A DNA stretch of 64,000 nt from Pinus tabuliformis. Its lineage: Eukaryota; Streptophyta; Pinopsida; Pinales; Pinaceae. Position 1 is the first letter of the stretch, and each line of letters starts with the position of its first letter. Location of the stretch: contig CM062811.1 of assembly GCA_031772625.1 (NCBI GenBank), positions 645,496,820 to 645,560,819 on the forward strand, written 5' to 3'. The notes beneath the pieces were generated by a model. It made no database searches. It worked only from the letters and a program-made list of their open reading frames with translations, and was not told the origin of the DNA. Below are positions 33,739 to 44,880 of the stretch, in pieces. The position numbers were made by a program, and so were the translations under genes.

Positions 33739-34860
33739 ATGGAAAAAGTAGTGAAGCGGCCTTTGTTCAAAGGCTTCGGAAATGAGGACCCGAACCAATT
33801 CTGGTTCGTTGCGAACCTTGTCTGAGAAGCTCAAGGTGTTACAGATGATCATATAAAGAAGGAGACATTGGTTAGTGCTCTACAAGATTGAACGCTAACT
33901 TGGTATATCAAGTAATCTAATGATTACCCAAATGTTGGAGTGGCAGACATTTAGACAACACTGAATAGAGAGTTCAGTAGGCTTAAATCTGAGGCACAGT
34001 CGATTACGGGATTCAAGGAGATCGTGATGCAACCAGGTGAGATGCCTTGGGAACTAGATCAGAGTTTGAAGTGTATAATCTGCGAAGATCCGTGAAGCCC
34101 TTAAGTGTGGCAATAGCAAAGCCACAAACCACTCGTGATGTTGTCCATCTATCATAGTAGAAGATAACAACTTAGGAAGAGGCCTTGGAGATTGAGATAA
34201 GACTGCATGAAACAACAATGAAAGAATCAAACCTGGGGGTTTAGCAGATCCATGCGCAACTGAAGAATCTGTGCTTTGAGATGCAAAGTTTGAAGTAGGA
34301 CAAGACAATTCGACCAGAGGTGCATGAGGAGGTATGGTGCCTGAAATGTAAGAGTCGGGGACATAACAAGGACCATTGCCCGATCTTTGCAAACTACATT
34401 ACAGGAGGAGGATCGATGTCGTTAAGGCTGGAAGCTCAAGTAGGACCAAGTGCAGGGTCTGCACTTTGGTGTGTTATATGTCAAGTAGCAGGAAAACATG
34501 TCACAAATAATTGTCATTTGCTGCAGAAGCATGTACAGACATCGCAACAGCTATTTTACAATTTTTGCAGGTCGGTAGGGCAGGATGAGCGTAATTGTAG
34601 AAGTTATGCATTGATGATGGATAGAACTCCCACCTATAGGGTTCAGACCAAAACGCTGCCCCCTGACCAGAGGGCAAGGATGGCGTGGATGAGGTCGAGG
34701 CAGAGGAGGACCTGGTAGAGGTTGAGGATGGTTGATCTACTACAATTGTGGAGGACCAGGACACTATGCCCGCGATAGCACTAACCCAACACATCCATCG
34801 TGCAAGTATTTCATGTTGTTCGATCATGAAACATAAGACTATCTTACGCTGAAAATGAGG
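33739..34860 (+). pseudogene. C gag: capsid and four zinc knuckles
   Basis: Begins MEKVVKRPLFKGFGNEDPNQ (33739) and continues in one frame through stops: WYIK, LNREFSRLKSEAQSI. Across frameshifts the 132-codon frame 34320-34718 carries CLKCKSRGHNKDHC, CVICQVAGKHVTNNC and a partial CRSVGQDERNC. A fourth knuckle, YNCGGPGHYARD, follows near 34740-34785 with its last Cys replaced. The role is RNA binding and packaging. Multiple knuckles with different spacing are characteristic of this gypsy type. Confidence 0.82.
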
Positions 34861-35500
34861 ATACGTGACAAAGGGGTGCTACCACCCCCGCTGACTCAGA
34901 ACCTACAGATGATGAGGTTTAAGCCGCACAAAGAAGATCCAAACATTAATATAGTGCTCAGAAGTGGAATTGCAACTGGAGATGACAAGGGGAAACAGCT
35001 AGAAGATAGTACATGGGTCCGCAAATCTCCAGAGAAGGAGGCTGAGTTCAATTTGGAGTGTGCATGTGAAACCTTCATGGAAGCTATGAAGAGCTTCGCT
35101 CAGGCCTCCAATTGCGACGGGAGATGACAAGGGGAAACAACTAGAAGAAATTACATGGGTCTGCAAAGCTCCAGTGAAGGAGGCTGAGTTCAATTTGGAG
35201 TGCACATGTGAAACCTTCATGGAAGCTAAGAAGAGCTTTTCTAAGGCCTCCACCTTAGGAAGTAAGGATAAGCTTGAGCAAGGGATGGACCCCTCTATTC
35301 TCACAACTTTCCTGGAGACCTATATGACGTTACTGTACGATAGTAAGGCTGTGAAAGGGTTACAGGAGCTCATCAATAGATGCACTGGGACCGCTTCGGG
35401 TGAGCTGCACATAGTACGAAAGATTGGCAAGCACAAAACAAGGACGGGATGGGAGACGAGACTGACTGTGCAGATAGGAGAGTAGGAAATGGATGGGGTT
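34861..35500 (+). pseudogene. C gag-protease linker with tandem duplication
   Basis: Open pieces 34855-35127 and 35174-35485 encode NLQMMRFKPHKEDPNINIV, FNLECACETFMEAMKSF and LLYDSKAVKGLQELI. A 142-bp segment (34970-35111) is repeated directly at 35112-35253. Since 142 is not a multiple of three, the copy throws the frame, so it arose after or at the time of inactivation. Confidence 0.7.
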
Positions 35501-36060
35501 ATCTTAGATCTAGGGTTGGATGCGAATGTCCTACCAAAGTAGACTTGGGAGAAAATGGGGAGACCTGCGCTGCAATGGTCTCTGATTCAGCTAAGGATGG
35601 CCAATCAGTAGAAGATCATCCCCATGGGATTGTTGCAGGGGTGACTGTGGATATTGAAGGTGCGAGCACGCTGGCTGATTTTGAAGTAATAGAGATAGTG
35701 GATGACAACATTCCCTATCTTGCGCTCCTGGGAATTGACTGAGCTACCAATATGAACAGGGTAATCAACCTAAAGAAGCAAAAGATGATATTTGAGAATT
35801 AATCGCTATGCGTAATAGTACCTCTAAATCCTTCTGAGGGATCACACTATACGGAACCAGTCTGCGATTATGAGAGTGATGACGATCTGGACTATATCTA
35901 TAAGATAAGAGCGTGAGACCAAGATTGGGTGAACCCCACCGTGGATAGAAGAATTACTTGGGATTGTGAGAGTTCCTGCACTTCAGACTCCCATGAAGAG
36001 ATAGAACGCTAGTAGAATCAGTTATAAGAAGTAACTACGTTGAACTGCAACATGATGACC
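35501..36060 (+). pseudogene. C aspartic protease
   Basis: The active-site region reads ILDLGLDANVLPK from 35501, with DLG where retroviral-type proteases have D-S/T-G. Frame 35449-35742 supplies the C-terminal part after a shift: VAGVTVDIEGASTLADFEV and DDNIPYLALLGID (usual LLG-x-D). It continues with VINLKKQKMIFE and an acidic ESDDDLDYIYKI linker to about 35910. It would cleave the polyprotein. Confidence 0.7.
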
Positions 36061-36069
36061 TAATCGCTG

Positions 36070-36830
36070 CGTTGTGTGTCCTTAGAGGTAAGAAATATGC
36101 CTACTTATGATGGCCTGAATCAGATCGATATATTTTTGGATGAATTTGAAAGGGAGCTACTAGAAAAGAAACACTTCCAGGGATTGGACTGGGCCCTATG
36201 CGCTACGCCCAGAAGATGGTGGGGTATGCATAGGGGAAGCTTTGATGATTGGCACGAATGTAGGAGGATGATGAGAACATGATTTGGGAAGCCTAAGATG
36301 TGAATGATAGACAAGTATGATAGACAGAATGATTGACGCACGCATTTGGCCAAATGGACCCAGGCTTATGGAGAAAAGCCCCAACCTGAATGGGTGCACT
36401 TGTTCTGTCATTCCCTGGATGTTGTCCCGATGAATTGGTACATAGAAATAGAGCTCCACCATGGAATAGGTGAATGAGATATTTTGCGTGAGGGATTTGT
36501 AATGACATTCAATTTTGAAGACAAGTTTGACTACATTGATGAGGCACTACAAGAAGTGAAAGTGGCTATCTTCTGGATACCACAAGATCCTTTAGACCTG
36601 ATTTAGCCTGAGTGGGCTACTTAGCTAAGTCATGTGTTGAAATTCTATAACATCACTGCTGAAGAAGAAGATGAGGATCCACGGAAGATTAACATTCTCG
36701 AAACAGAAGGTCACCACGAGGTTTAAGGACCGCAGATCGAGAACCTTGATATAACCGCGTCATTGAAAATGAAACAAGTAAACATTGGTACAGAGGTAGA
36801 ACCCAAAATAAAGAAGATTGGAGACTAATG
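36070..36830 (+). pseudogene. C second gag-like domain between protease and RT
   Basis: Frame 36076-36282 encodes MPTYDGLNQIDIFLDEFERE, LDWALCATPRRWWGMHR and DWHECRRMM. This is a retrotransposon-gag-like pattern (substrate strip, WW, then an RMM/RFG end). It continues, broken, to about 36650 with WVHLFCHSLDV-like and QPEWATQLS-like pieces. In most gypsy elements nothing like this stands between protease and RT. Function is unknown; a duplicated capsid module is one reading. Confidence 0.55.
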
Positions 36831-37680
36831 GGATGACACAACGGTGGATAAGGTCACTGAATTGCTCCACAAGTATCAGGATTTATTCCCTAGCAATTTT
36901 ACGGATCTGAAGGGGATAATCGGGGACTTAGGAATGATGAAGATTACATTGAAGCCCAACATGAAGCCTGTTAAGCAACAACCTTATCGTCTCAATCCAA
37001 AATATAAGGAGAAGGTTTGATTAGAGCTTGACAAGATGGTCGCGGCAGGCATCATTGAGCCTGTGGAAGAATATGACTCAAGGAGCCCAATGGTGGTACA
37101 AGAGAAAAAACAGAAGGATGAAATAAGGATATGCATGGGTCTTAGAAAGCTGAATGACGCTTGTGTACATGATCCTTTCCAAACTCTGTTCACTGATGAA
37201 GTTTTGGACAATGTAGGTGGCCAGGAAGCATATTCCTTCATTGATGGGTTCTCTGGATACCTCCAAATCAAAATCGCGCAGGAGGATAGGAGAAAGACAA
37301 CCTTCGTGACTCAGTGAGGTTTTTTTTGGTACACTGTAATGCCATTTGGATTGAAGAATGCACCTGTGATCTTCTCACGCGTAGTTGTTGTTGTGTCAAA
37401 GAAATTTATTCATCAGTTATTGGAGGTATATTTTGATGATTGGACTGTGTTTGTACTAGTTAAATGCCATGTAGCAAGCTTGTGCCTAATGATGGATACC
37501 TATCGAAGATACCAGATCGCGCTTAATCTCAAGAAGTGTCTGTTTTGTGTTCCTTTTGGGAACCTGTTGGGGGATGTGGTTTGCAGACAGGGAATAATGG
37601 TAGATTCCACAAATATAGCGGTGATATTGAACTTGGAAGCGCCGAGGAGTGTGAAACAGTTGCACACTACCTTGTGACAT
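36831..37680 (+). pseudogene. C reverse transcriptase
   Basis: DLGMMKITLKPNMKP and RLNPKYKEKV lead into the frame 37036-37317 (MVAAGIIEPVEEYDSRSP, MGLRKLNDACVHDPF, SFIDGFSGYLQIKIA). Frame 37339-37677 has MPFGLKNAPVIFSR and the catalytic box VYFDDWTVF near 37420-37450, with the two Asp residues present. It would copy the element RNA. The palm motifs are clear; stops at 37018 and 37315, plus later ones, break it. Confidence 0.88.
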
Positions 37681-38193
37681 ATGGGATATTACAGAAATTT
37701 TATCAAGGGATATGCCCAGATCACTCTGCCTATGGAGAAATTATTGAAGAAAGATGTTACATTCTGCTGGAATGATGATTGTAAGAAGAGATTGGATATA
37801 TTAAAAGAAAAGATGGTTACCGCGTCGATTCTAGTCTTCTCAGACTGGAAGAAAGAGTTTCATGTACATGTCGACATGTCATGTATGGCGCTGGGAGTAT
37901 TACTGATACAGGTTGGTGGAGAAGGCTTAGACCATCCCATTGCGTTCACAAGCCGAAGATTATCCAAAGTAGAGAAGAATTATTCCACCACAGAGCACGA
38001 AGGGCTAGCTATGGTGTATGCACTCCAGAAGTATAGGCATTACTTGCTGGGATGCCATTTTAAGATGTATACGGATCACTCCGCGCTAAAGTACCTGGTC
38101 AATAAGGCTGTGTTGGGGGGAAGAATCTGCAGGTGACTCTTATTTTTCCAGGAACATCATTTTGAAGTTGTTGTGAAGCTTGGATGACTGAAC
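37681..38193 (+). pseudogene. C RNase H
   Basis: The 151-codon frame 37681-38136 holds MGYYRNFIKGYAQIT, FHVHVDMSCMALGVLL (first Asp), YSTTEHEGLAMVYALQ (Glu) and MYTDHSALKYLV (Asp), in the correct order. A stop occurs after GRICR near 38136, and the tail FEVVVKLG lies beyond it. It degrades the RNA strand of the hybrid. Confidence 0.88.
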
Positions 38194-38755
38194 ATGGGAC
38201 CAGACCATCTGTCACGCATTGAAATGGAGGATGAACCCACTAACTTGGAAGAGGGATTGCCTGACGCGCAGCTATTTACAGTCCACGTTGCAGATGGTCA
38301 TGGGGGTTTTGCGAAAGGACATTATTTAGGAAGAGAAACCACACAAAAGATTCTATACACAAGGTTGTGGTGGTCAACCCTCCATCAGGATTCAAAAGCA
38401 TATTGCAAGGCATGTGATGTGTGTTAAAGGACTAGCAGGCCATCGCGGAGGGATGAGATGCCTTTCAACCCTCAGATGACGTTGCAACCCTTTGAGAAGT
38501 GGGTGATAGATTTTGTGGGACCCATTCAGCCCCAAGGAAAGATAGGAGCAAGATACATTATTACTGCGATGGAGTATTTGACTCGTTGGGTGAAGCCACA
38601 GCCCATGAAGGATTTCATAGGCTAACCACTGCAAAATTTCTCTTTGAGCATGTATTGACGTGATTTGGATGTCTGAAGATATTGATGAGTGATCATGGTA
38701 CGCACTTCCTGAATGAGACGATCAGTGCACTAACAGAGGAATTTCAGGTATACCA
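38194..38755 (+). pseudogene. C integrase, left part (split by D)
   Basis: The zinc domain GGFAKGHYLGRETTQK...YCKACDVC (about 38306-38427) is followed by a stop and then the core: EKWVIDFVGPIQP (first Asp, about 38490-38528), ARYIITAMEYLTRW and, one frameshift later, [14 protein letters not shown] (second Asp, about 38680-38720). The frame reaches FQVYH at the TACCA where D is inserted. Part of the expected sequence between RNase H and the zinc domain has been deleted. Confidence 0.85.
38751..38755. repeat. Target-site duplication of D, left copy
   Basis: TACCA; perfect match to 43769-43773 on the right. Confidence 0.92.
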
Positions 38756-39217
38756 TGTAGGCTTTAACCCCATACAGAAATTACCTGCATACGAATTCTA
38801 AAACACATTAAATAAACAATGAGAGAGCATAAAACATAAAACACATATACACAGAGATTTCCCCTGGATCCCAAAATCGGGACTACTAGCTTGATTTTTC
38901 ATTATGTTCCTTTCAATGTTACAACACATATTTATACATGCCGAAGCATCCAATACCATGGACTGAAAGCCATTGCGTCCAAAACCATGGACCGAAAACC
39001 ATCACGTCCAAAAAACATATGCAAAAATCAAGCACAAAACCATAGGTGGGTCCGTCCAACTTAACATAGGGTCCAAAACCAAAATTTTCCGGGGCGCTAC
39101 CCCGGACCCCATAAAGTGGGGTTATGGGTACACCTCAAAACCCCATGTGACCCCCCCGCTCTAACCCCCAGTTAATTATGTGCGCTAGTCATGGAAAGAA
39201 CATAACACAACCCAACA
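38756..39217 (-). repeat. D 3' LTR
   Basis: 462 bp, plus-strand TGTAGGCTTTAACC...ACCCAACA. It contains a TATAAATAT word on the element strand (38936-38928), the likely TATA box. Confidence 0.92.
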
Positions 39218-39240
39218 TTCTCCCACTTGTTGTTTTCTTT
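39218..39240 (-). other. D polypurine tract
   Basis: The element strand reads AACAAGTGGGAGAA directly before the LTR, the usual copia form. Confidence 0.85.
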
Positions 39241-39266
39241 CAACAAGGGGCCACAAGAAAGCTTAG

Positions 39267-39960
39267 TCATTTTTTCAGCCTTGAAATGCCCATTGTCTTT
39301 CTACACCAAGAGAACTTCTCAGAGGTCACAGATTTTTTCAATGCATCTGCAGTATTCTTAAAACTGTCCACCTTTACCAATAACACCTTCTTGTATTCTA
39401 TCATATCCCTTACAAAGTGATACTGAACATCAATGTGCTTTGTCTTTGAATGATATGCGGGGTTCTTTGCCAAGAAAATTGCACTTTGGCTGTCGCAGTC
39501 TATCCTTATAGCTCCCTGTACTAACCCCATACTTGAACACAATCTCTGCAACCAAACTGCTTCCTTGCTTGCATGAGTGGCTGCCATGTATTCTGCCTCT
39601 ATAGTTGATAATGCCACTACAGAATGTTTCTTTACTCATCCAACTGACTGCACCTCCAAATAGGTTAAACACATACCCACTTGTAGATCTTCTCTAATCC
39701 AAATCTCCAGCCCAGTCTGCATCAACAAAGCCATGAATATCCAACATTCTATCCAATCCTGGTCTTCCTTGGTAGCACAAAACATAATCACTAGTGCCAT
39801 GCAAATACCTAAAAACCCGCTTCACTGCTGTCCAATGCTCCCTTCCTGGTTTTGACATAAACCTACTCAATACTCCCACTGCATGTGCAATGTCTGGTCT
39901 AGTACAAACAATTGCATACATCAGGCTACCGACTGCACTTGCATATGGAACACGGGACAT
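39267..39960 (-). pseudogene. D RNase H
   Basis: Frame 39960-39694 begins SRVPYASAVGSLMYAIVCTRPDIAHAVG and reaches FVDADWAGDLD (first Asp). After a stop, TSGYVFNLFGGAVSWMSK follows. A frameshift near 39620 moves into 39617-39267, with LSTIEAEYMAATHASKEAVW (Glu), IDCDSQSAIFLAKNP (Asp) and HIDVQYHFVRD. All copia RNase H landmarks are present. Confidence 0.9.
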
Positions 39961-41079
39961 GTCCTCTTCCTCTTCTTGTGTGTTGGGATACTATTTAGCA
40001 GATAACTTCACACCTACAGGAATAGGAACCTTAATTGGTTTACTATTCTGCATATTAAACCTCTGCAGTATTGTCTCGACATACTTCCTCTGGTTTAACT
40101 AGAGCTTCCTCTTTGCTCGATCTCTTTTAATTTCCATGCCCAAAATATAGTTTGCAGCACCAAGATCTTTCATGTCGAATTTGGAGGACAATTGGGTCTT
40201 CAAATCCTAGATAATTTCTTTGTCATTTCCAACCAGCAACATATCATCCACATACGAGACCGGATAAATAACACGGTCACCAATTAATTTAAAATACACA
40301 CAGTGATCTGCTTTTCTTCTGGTGAAGCCAAGTCCCCGTATAAATGTATCAAATTTCTGATACCACATCCTTGGTGATTGTTTTAACCCATATAGAGACT
40401 TCTTCAACTTGCATACCAGTTCTTTCTTACCCTTCACAGCAAAGCCTTCAGGTTGCTTCATGTATATTTCCTCTTCCAGATCCCCATGAAGAAATGTTGT
40501 CTTCACATCCATCTATTCTACCTCAAAATCAAAAGCAGCAGCAACAGATAAAAGTAGTCTAATAGAAGTTACCTTGGCAATCAGAGAAAAAATATCACCA
40601 AAATCAATTCCCAGCACCTGTGAATAACCTTTTTCTACCAACCGAGCTTTGTATTTCTCCACTTTTCCTTCTGCATTTGTCTTCTTTCTGAACACCCATT
40701 TGTTGCCAATAGGTTTCCTTCCAGCTGGCAACTCCAACAGATCCCAAGCCTCATTTTTGTGCAAAGATACCATTTCATCAACCATGGCCTCTTTCCAGAG
40801 TTTGATATCCTTTGTATCTACTGCTTCCTTCACAGTTCTGGGATCATCATTAGTAATAGATAAAGCAAAATTTGAACAGAAAGCAGATGGACTATACCTT
40901 TCTGGCTGCCTTCTTTCTCGAACTGATCTCCTCACACCCGGACTTTGTGGCTCTTCATATTCTGATTCCTCCTCTAATATAGAGTCTGATTCTTCCTCCT
41001 TAAGCTCAAACTCTATCTTCTCAGGTTCCTGTGGTTGAACTTCATTTTTAATAACATCTTTTACCTCTCTGAACACCAC
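39961..41079 (-). pseudogene. D reverse transcriptase
   Basis: Frames 41079-40513 and 40512-40207 are in register, separated by one stop. Landmarks are WKEAMVDEM, NKWVFRKKTNAEGKVEKYKA, MDVKTTFLHGDLEEEIYM, CKLKKSLYGLKQSPRMWY and the catalytic YVDDMLL (YVDD codons 40254-40243). A third in-register part continues to 39961 (LGMEIKRDRAKR). Only a handful of stops (for example at 40510-40512 position and near 40204) break it. Confidence 0.92.
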
Positions 41080-41082
41080 ATC

Positions 41083-42414
41083 TTAGCTGTACACAACCTT
41101 CTGTGTGACTGGGTTCCCAAGCTTATAACCCTTTAAACCATCCTTATACCCAATAAAGATGCACTTTTCAGATTTACTATCCAACTTGGTTCGTTTCTCC
41201 TTTGGAACATGTACATATGCATCACATCCAAATACCCTCAGATGTGAAAGATAGGGTTTCTTACCAGTCCATACCTCTTGTGGAGTCTTATCCTCCAACA
41301 CTGATGAAGGTGACCCGTTAACTAGATAACATGCAGTATCCACCACCTCTTCCCAGAATTCTTGTCCTAACCTGGCACCATTGAGCATGCTTCTTGCCCT
41401 TTCCATCAACGTTGTATTCATTCTTTCTGCAACTCCATTTTGTTGAGGTGTATATGGAGTAGTCTTCTGTCGTGCTATACCACACTTCTTACAAAATTCT
41501 TCAAATTCCTTGCTGTAAAACTCTCCACCATTATCTGTCCTCAGCACCTTTATCTTCTTCTCTGCTTGATTTTCCACAAGAGCCTTAAATTCTTTAAACC
41601 TGTCAAAGACTTCAGATTTCTTCTTAAGGAAATATATCCATGTATTCCTCGAGAAGTCTTCTATAAATGATACATAGTACATAGACTTACCCAGTGATGG
41701 AACCTTCACAGGTCCAAACACATCACTATGCACAAGCTCTAATATCTGTTTCACCCTCTTACTACCAAAGGGGAAACTCACCCGATTATGCTTCCCATAT
41801 ACATAACTTTCACGAAAATGAAAATCCAGCGAGCTATTACTCATACTTTCTACCATACCTTTACCATGAAGTATTTGAAGGCCCTTCTCTCCAATATGAC
41901 CAAGCCTTTGATGCCACAACATGGCCTTCTCTCCAGAGACCACTAGATCTTCTGCTCCACTTTCAGGAACCATAGAACTATTGCACCCATCAATAAAAGT
42001 GCTACCTTGCAGCTTGTACAGAGTTCCAATCTGAACTCCCCGCATCAATACCAATTCTCCCCAAACCATCTTGTAGGTATCCTTCTCGAACACTGTTTTT
42101 ACACCTGCATCATCCAACTTGCTTACAGAAATCAGATTTCTAGCCAATGCAGGAATATGTAGAACACCCGGAAGTGTTCTAACCCTTCCACCTTGCAACT
42201 TCAATTTTACTTTTCTGTGACCAATTATTCTAGCCTTCCTATCATCCCCCAAGAAGACATCACCACCATCATATTTCTCATACTCGCAGAACCACTCTCT
42301 ATGGGGATTGAAGTGAAAGAATTCACTTAAGTCAATCAACCATGCCTCATGATCTACATGTGTACTTAAAGAAGCCAAGTACACATCCCCACCTTCATCT
42401 AAGGTGGTTTTCAC
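41083..42414 (-). pseudogene. D protease and integrase (443-codon open frame)
   Basis: The longest open frame in the window. The protease site at residues 25-35 reads WLIDLSEFFHF, so the D-S-G triad is lost (DLS). Protease remainder follows: LPGVLHIPALARNLISVSKL. Integrase then has WHQRLGHIG (His168, His173), but the C-x2-C pair is replaced by Arg201 and Tyr204. The catalytic core keeps Asp231 (LVHSDVFGPV), Asp294 (LRTDNGGEF) and Glu330 (QQNGVAERMN), spaced D-x35-E for the last pair. It continues in frame to RT at 41079 across one stop. It is long but not functional. Confidence 0.92.
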
Positions 42415-42423
42415 CTCTACAGA

Positions 42424-43184
42424 AGGAGCATCATCAGATCCCTTTCCTTTATTAGGAGCTTTAGATTTATAGTCTCTTTTGAAGTGCCCTTCCTTTCTGC
42501 ATTTCTAGCACACCACCTTTATAGGATTTCCTGGAGATTTAGATCTCCCATTCAATGACTTATTTTTGTTTCTATTCTAGGAATGTCCTCGTACAGACAA
42601 GGCATCACCATTCTGGCTCTCCATATTTTTCCGTCTCATCTCCTCCGTCAGCAAGGATTAAACTATTTCATCAAACTACAAGGCAATTGCATTGCTACCT
42701 ATTGCAATAACTAGAATATCCCATGAATTTTGTAGAGAACACAACAAACTGATGCAATTATCTTCATATGAAATTTTAATATCAAAAGATGCTAACTGAC
42801 TTACCACAGTATTAAATGTGTTTAGATGCTCTGTCACTGAGTCTCCATCTTTCATCCTCAGGTTATACAACTTTCTCCACAGGAATAGTTTATTCACCAG
42901 AGACTTAGATTGTACAAAGTCCCTAACTTGTCCCACAAAGCCTTCGCCGTAGCTTCCCTCGATACATTCAACAGTACTGAATCTGAGACACACAATTGTA
43001 TTGTTCTCTTTGCCTTCCGATCCAACTTCTTTCATTCTTCATTAGTCACTCCCATTGGTTTAGTACCTGGATCTACCACGATCCACTGATCTTTATCCAC
43101 CAATAGATCCTCCATCTTGAGTTTCCACAACTCAAAACTCTAACCATTAAATTTCTCGATCTCTATCTTTCCACTACTTGCCAT
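42424..43184 (-). pseudogene. D gag
   Basis: It begins with an ATG at 43184 (MASSGKIEIEKFNG, then a stop where Gln or Trp is expected, then FELWKLKMEDLL). After a shift the frame 43035-42676 contains LFLWRKLYNLRMKDG and HLNTFNTVVSQLASF, the copia UBN2-type capsid. The zinc knuckle region near 42480-42515 is damaged (a stop replaces the codon between CRK and the rest). Gag would form the virus-like particle. Confidence 0.82.
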
Positions 43185-43303
43185 ATTCTTTCACTAATAG
43201 AATCGATCTCGCAAATCTCCCACTAAACAGGGTCTACCATAGGCCCAAGTGAAACCCTTCAGCAACAAAGGCGTCCCCTTGAAGCCAAAACTACTCTGAT
43301 ACC

Positions 43304-43314
43304 AAATGTAGGTT
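43304..43314 (-). other. D primer-binding site
   Basis: CTCTGATACCA on the plus strand (TGGTATCAGAG on the element strand), two bases from the 5' LTR. Confidence 0.92.
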
Positions 43315-43316
43315 TT

Positions 43317-43768
43317 AACCACATACAGAAATTACCTGCATAGGAATTCTAAAACACATAAAATAAACAATGCGAGAGCATAACACATAAAATACATATA
43401 CACAAAGATTTTCCCTTAGATTCCAAAACCGAGACTACCAGCTTGATTTTTCATTATGTTCCTTTCAATGTTACAATACATATTAATACATGCTGAAGCA
43501 TCCAATACCATGGACTAAAAACCATCACGTCTAAAACCATGGACCAAAAACCATTGCGTCTAAAAAACATGTGCAAAAATCATGCACAAAACCATAGGTG
43601 GGTCTGCCCAACCTAACATAGGGTCCAAAACCAAAATTTTCCGGGGTGCTGCCCCGGACCCAATAAAGTGGGGTTACGAGTACACCTCAAACCCCATGTG
43701 ACCCCCCCCCTCTAACCCCTGGTTAACTATGTGGGCTAGTCGTGGAAAGAATATAACACAACCCAACA
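43317..43768 (-). repeat. D 5' LTR
   Basis: 452 bp, partner of 38756-39217. The right flank is TACCA (43769-43773). Confidence 0.92.
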
Positions 43769-44385
43769 TACCACTAAAAGAGCACACCTTATCACCCACA
43801 GGCTAACGGGATAGTGGAGGCGTTCAACAAAGTGCTTGAAAACGTGCTGACCAAGGTTTGCAATGCTCAACGAAGTGATTGGGACCTACACATACTTGCA
43901 GTACTATGGGCTTATCGAACGACATGCAAGAAGTTGACTAGATAAACCCCCTTTAGGCTCGTCTATGGGGTTGAAGCGGTAATGCCTATGGAGTATATTG
44001 TTCCTAGTCTGTGCATAGCAGCACTCACAGGTATGACGGATCGCAGAGCCCTAGAGGAGAATCTCACACAGCTGGATGAATTGGAGGAAGAAAGATTTCT
44101 AGCTGGATTTCACCACAGGTCCAAAAGAAGCACGGAAAGGCATGGTATGATCGACATATTAAGCTGCACACATTTAAGGTAAATGACCTTGTTTTTCTAT
44201 ATGATAGTAAGTTTGATAAATTTCTAGGGAAATTTAGAATGCACTGGTTAGGTCCCTATTCCATTAAGGAAATTACCTATGGAGGGGCGGTACAACTGGT
44301 TAAATTAAATGGAGAACCATTCCTAGGAAAGGTGAATGGCAGTCGCTTGAGGCCATACAATGGTGGTCCCGCCATGTGACTAAAC
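43769..44385 (+). pseudogene. C integrase, right part
   Basis: Resumes after D with [17 protein letters not shown] (catalytic Glu, near 43815), [31 protein letters not shown] and PFRLVYGVEAVMPMEYIVPS. Frame 43982-44182 continues LEENLTQLDELEEERF. The C-terminal part beyond 44180 is frameshifted (VNDLVFLYDSKF, FRMHWLGPYSIKEITYGG, VNGSRLRPYNGGP) and stops near 44378. Together with 38194-38755 it gives a full three-domain integrase. Confidence 0.87.
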
Positions 44386-44880
44386 GAAGGTAGCATAGTC
44401 TTAGCTCTCTAGCCAACTGAAAGGAGGTGCGGGACTATAAACTACTATGCCCATATTGGGGAGCTGCGTGATTTGAGAAGAAAGAAAGTGTCACAAGGTC
44501 CACGACAGTGTGGAGGGAGCTGCGCTACCCAGCGAGAAATCACGCAAGTTGGCCAGAAAGTGACCATTACAGTCACTGTTCATGAAAAGGTGGTAGAAGC
44601 TAGGCCAAATGGGTTGGGCGGCCGGCATTTAAGACAAAATTTATGGCTTAGATCCTTGAAAATCTACTACCGATCTGACATTAATGAATCGATTTTGGGG
44701 GGAATATTCGGATTTGAATTCCAAATGCCCTATAAATTATAAGTAGTTTCCCAGTAAGAAACACTTGGCATTTTGAGAATTAAGTTGTTGAGCTCTCAGG
44801 TACATATGAATTGCAAGCAGTACGAGCTTCTGATAGCTACTGGGGTATTTGAGACTTTGTCGACGGACACATAGGAATTC
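44386..44880 (+). other. C interval between integrase and the 3' ORF
   Basis: Contains an 89-codon frame at 44473-44742 (MRRKKVSQGPRQCGG...) with no family likeness. It may be a spacer holding a splice acceptor or start for the downstream ORF; none is evident. Confidence 0.35.

Larger units (their letters stand above)
38756..43768 (-). mobile_element. Element D: Ty1/copia retrotransposon
   Basis: Complete minus-strand copia element of 5,013 bp with LTRs, primer site, polypurine tract and a nearly continuous gag-protease-integrase-RT-RNase H frame in copia order. It is inserted in C's integrase with a perfect 5-bp duplication TACCA. The LTRs show perhaps 8 percent difference by eye, largely transitions. 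It is the innermost and hence the last of the four nested layers. Confidence 0.93.

Noticed and set aside
40649..41038. A plus-strand 129-codon Ser-rich protein
   Set aside because: It is the antisense shadow of the copia D reverse-transcriptase region.
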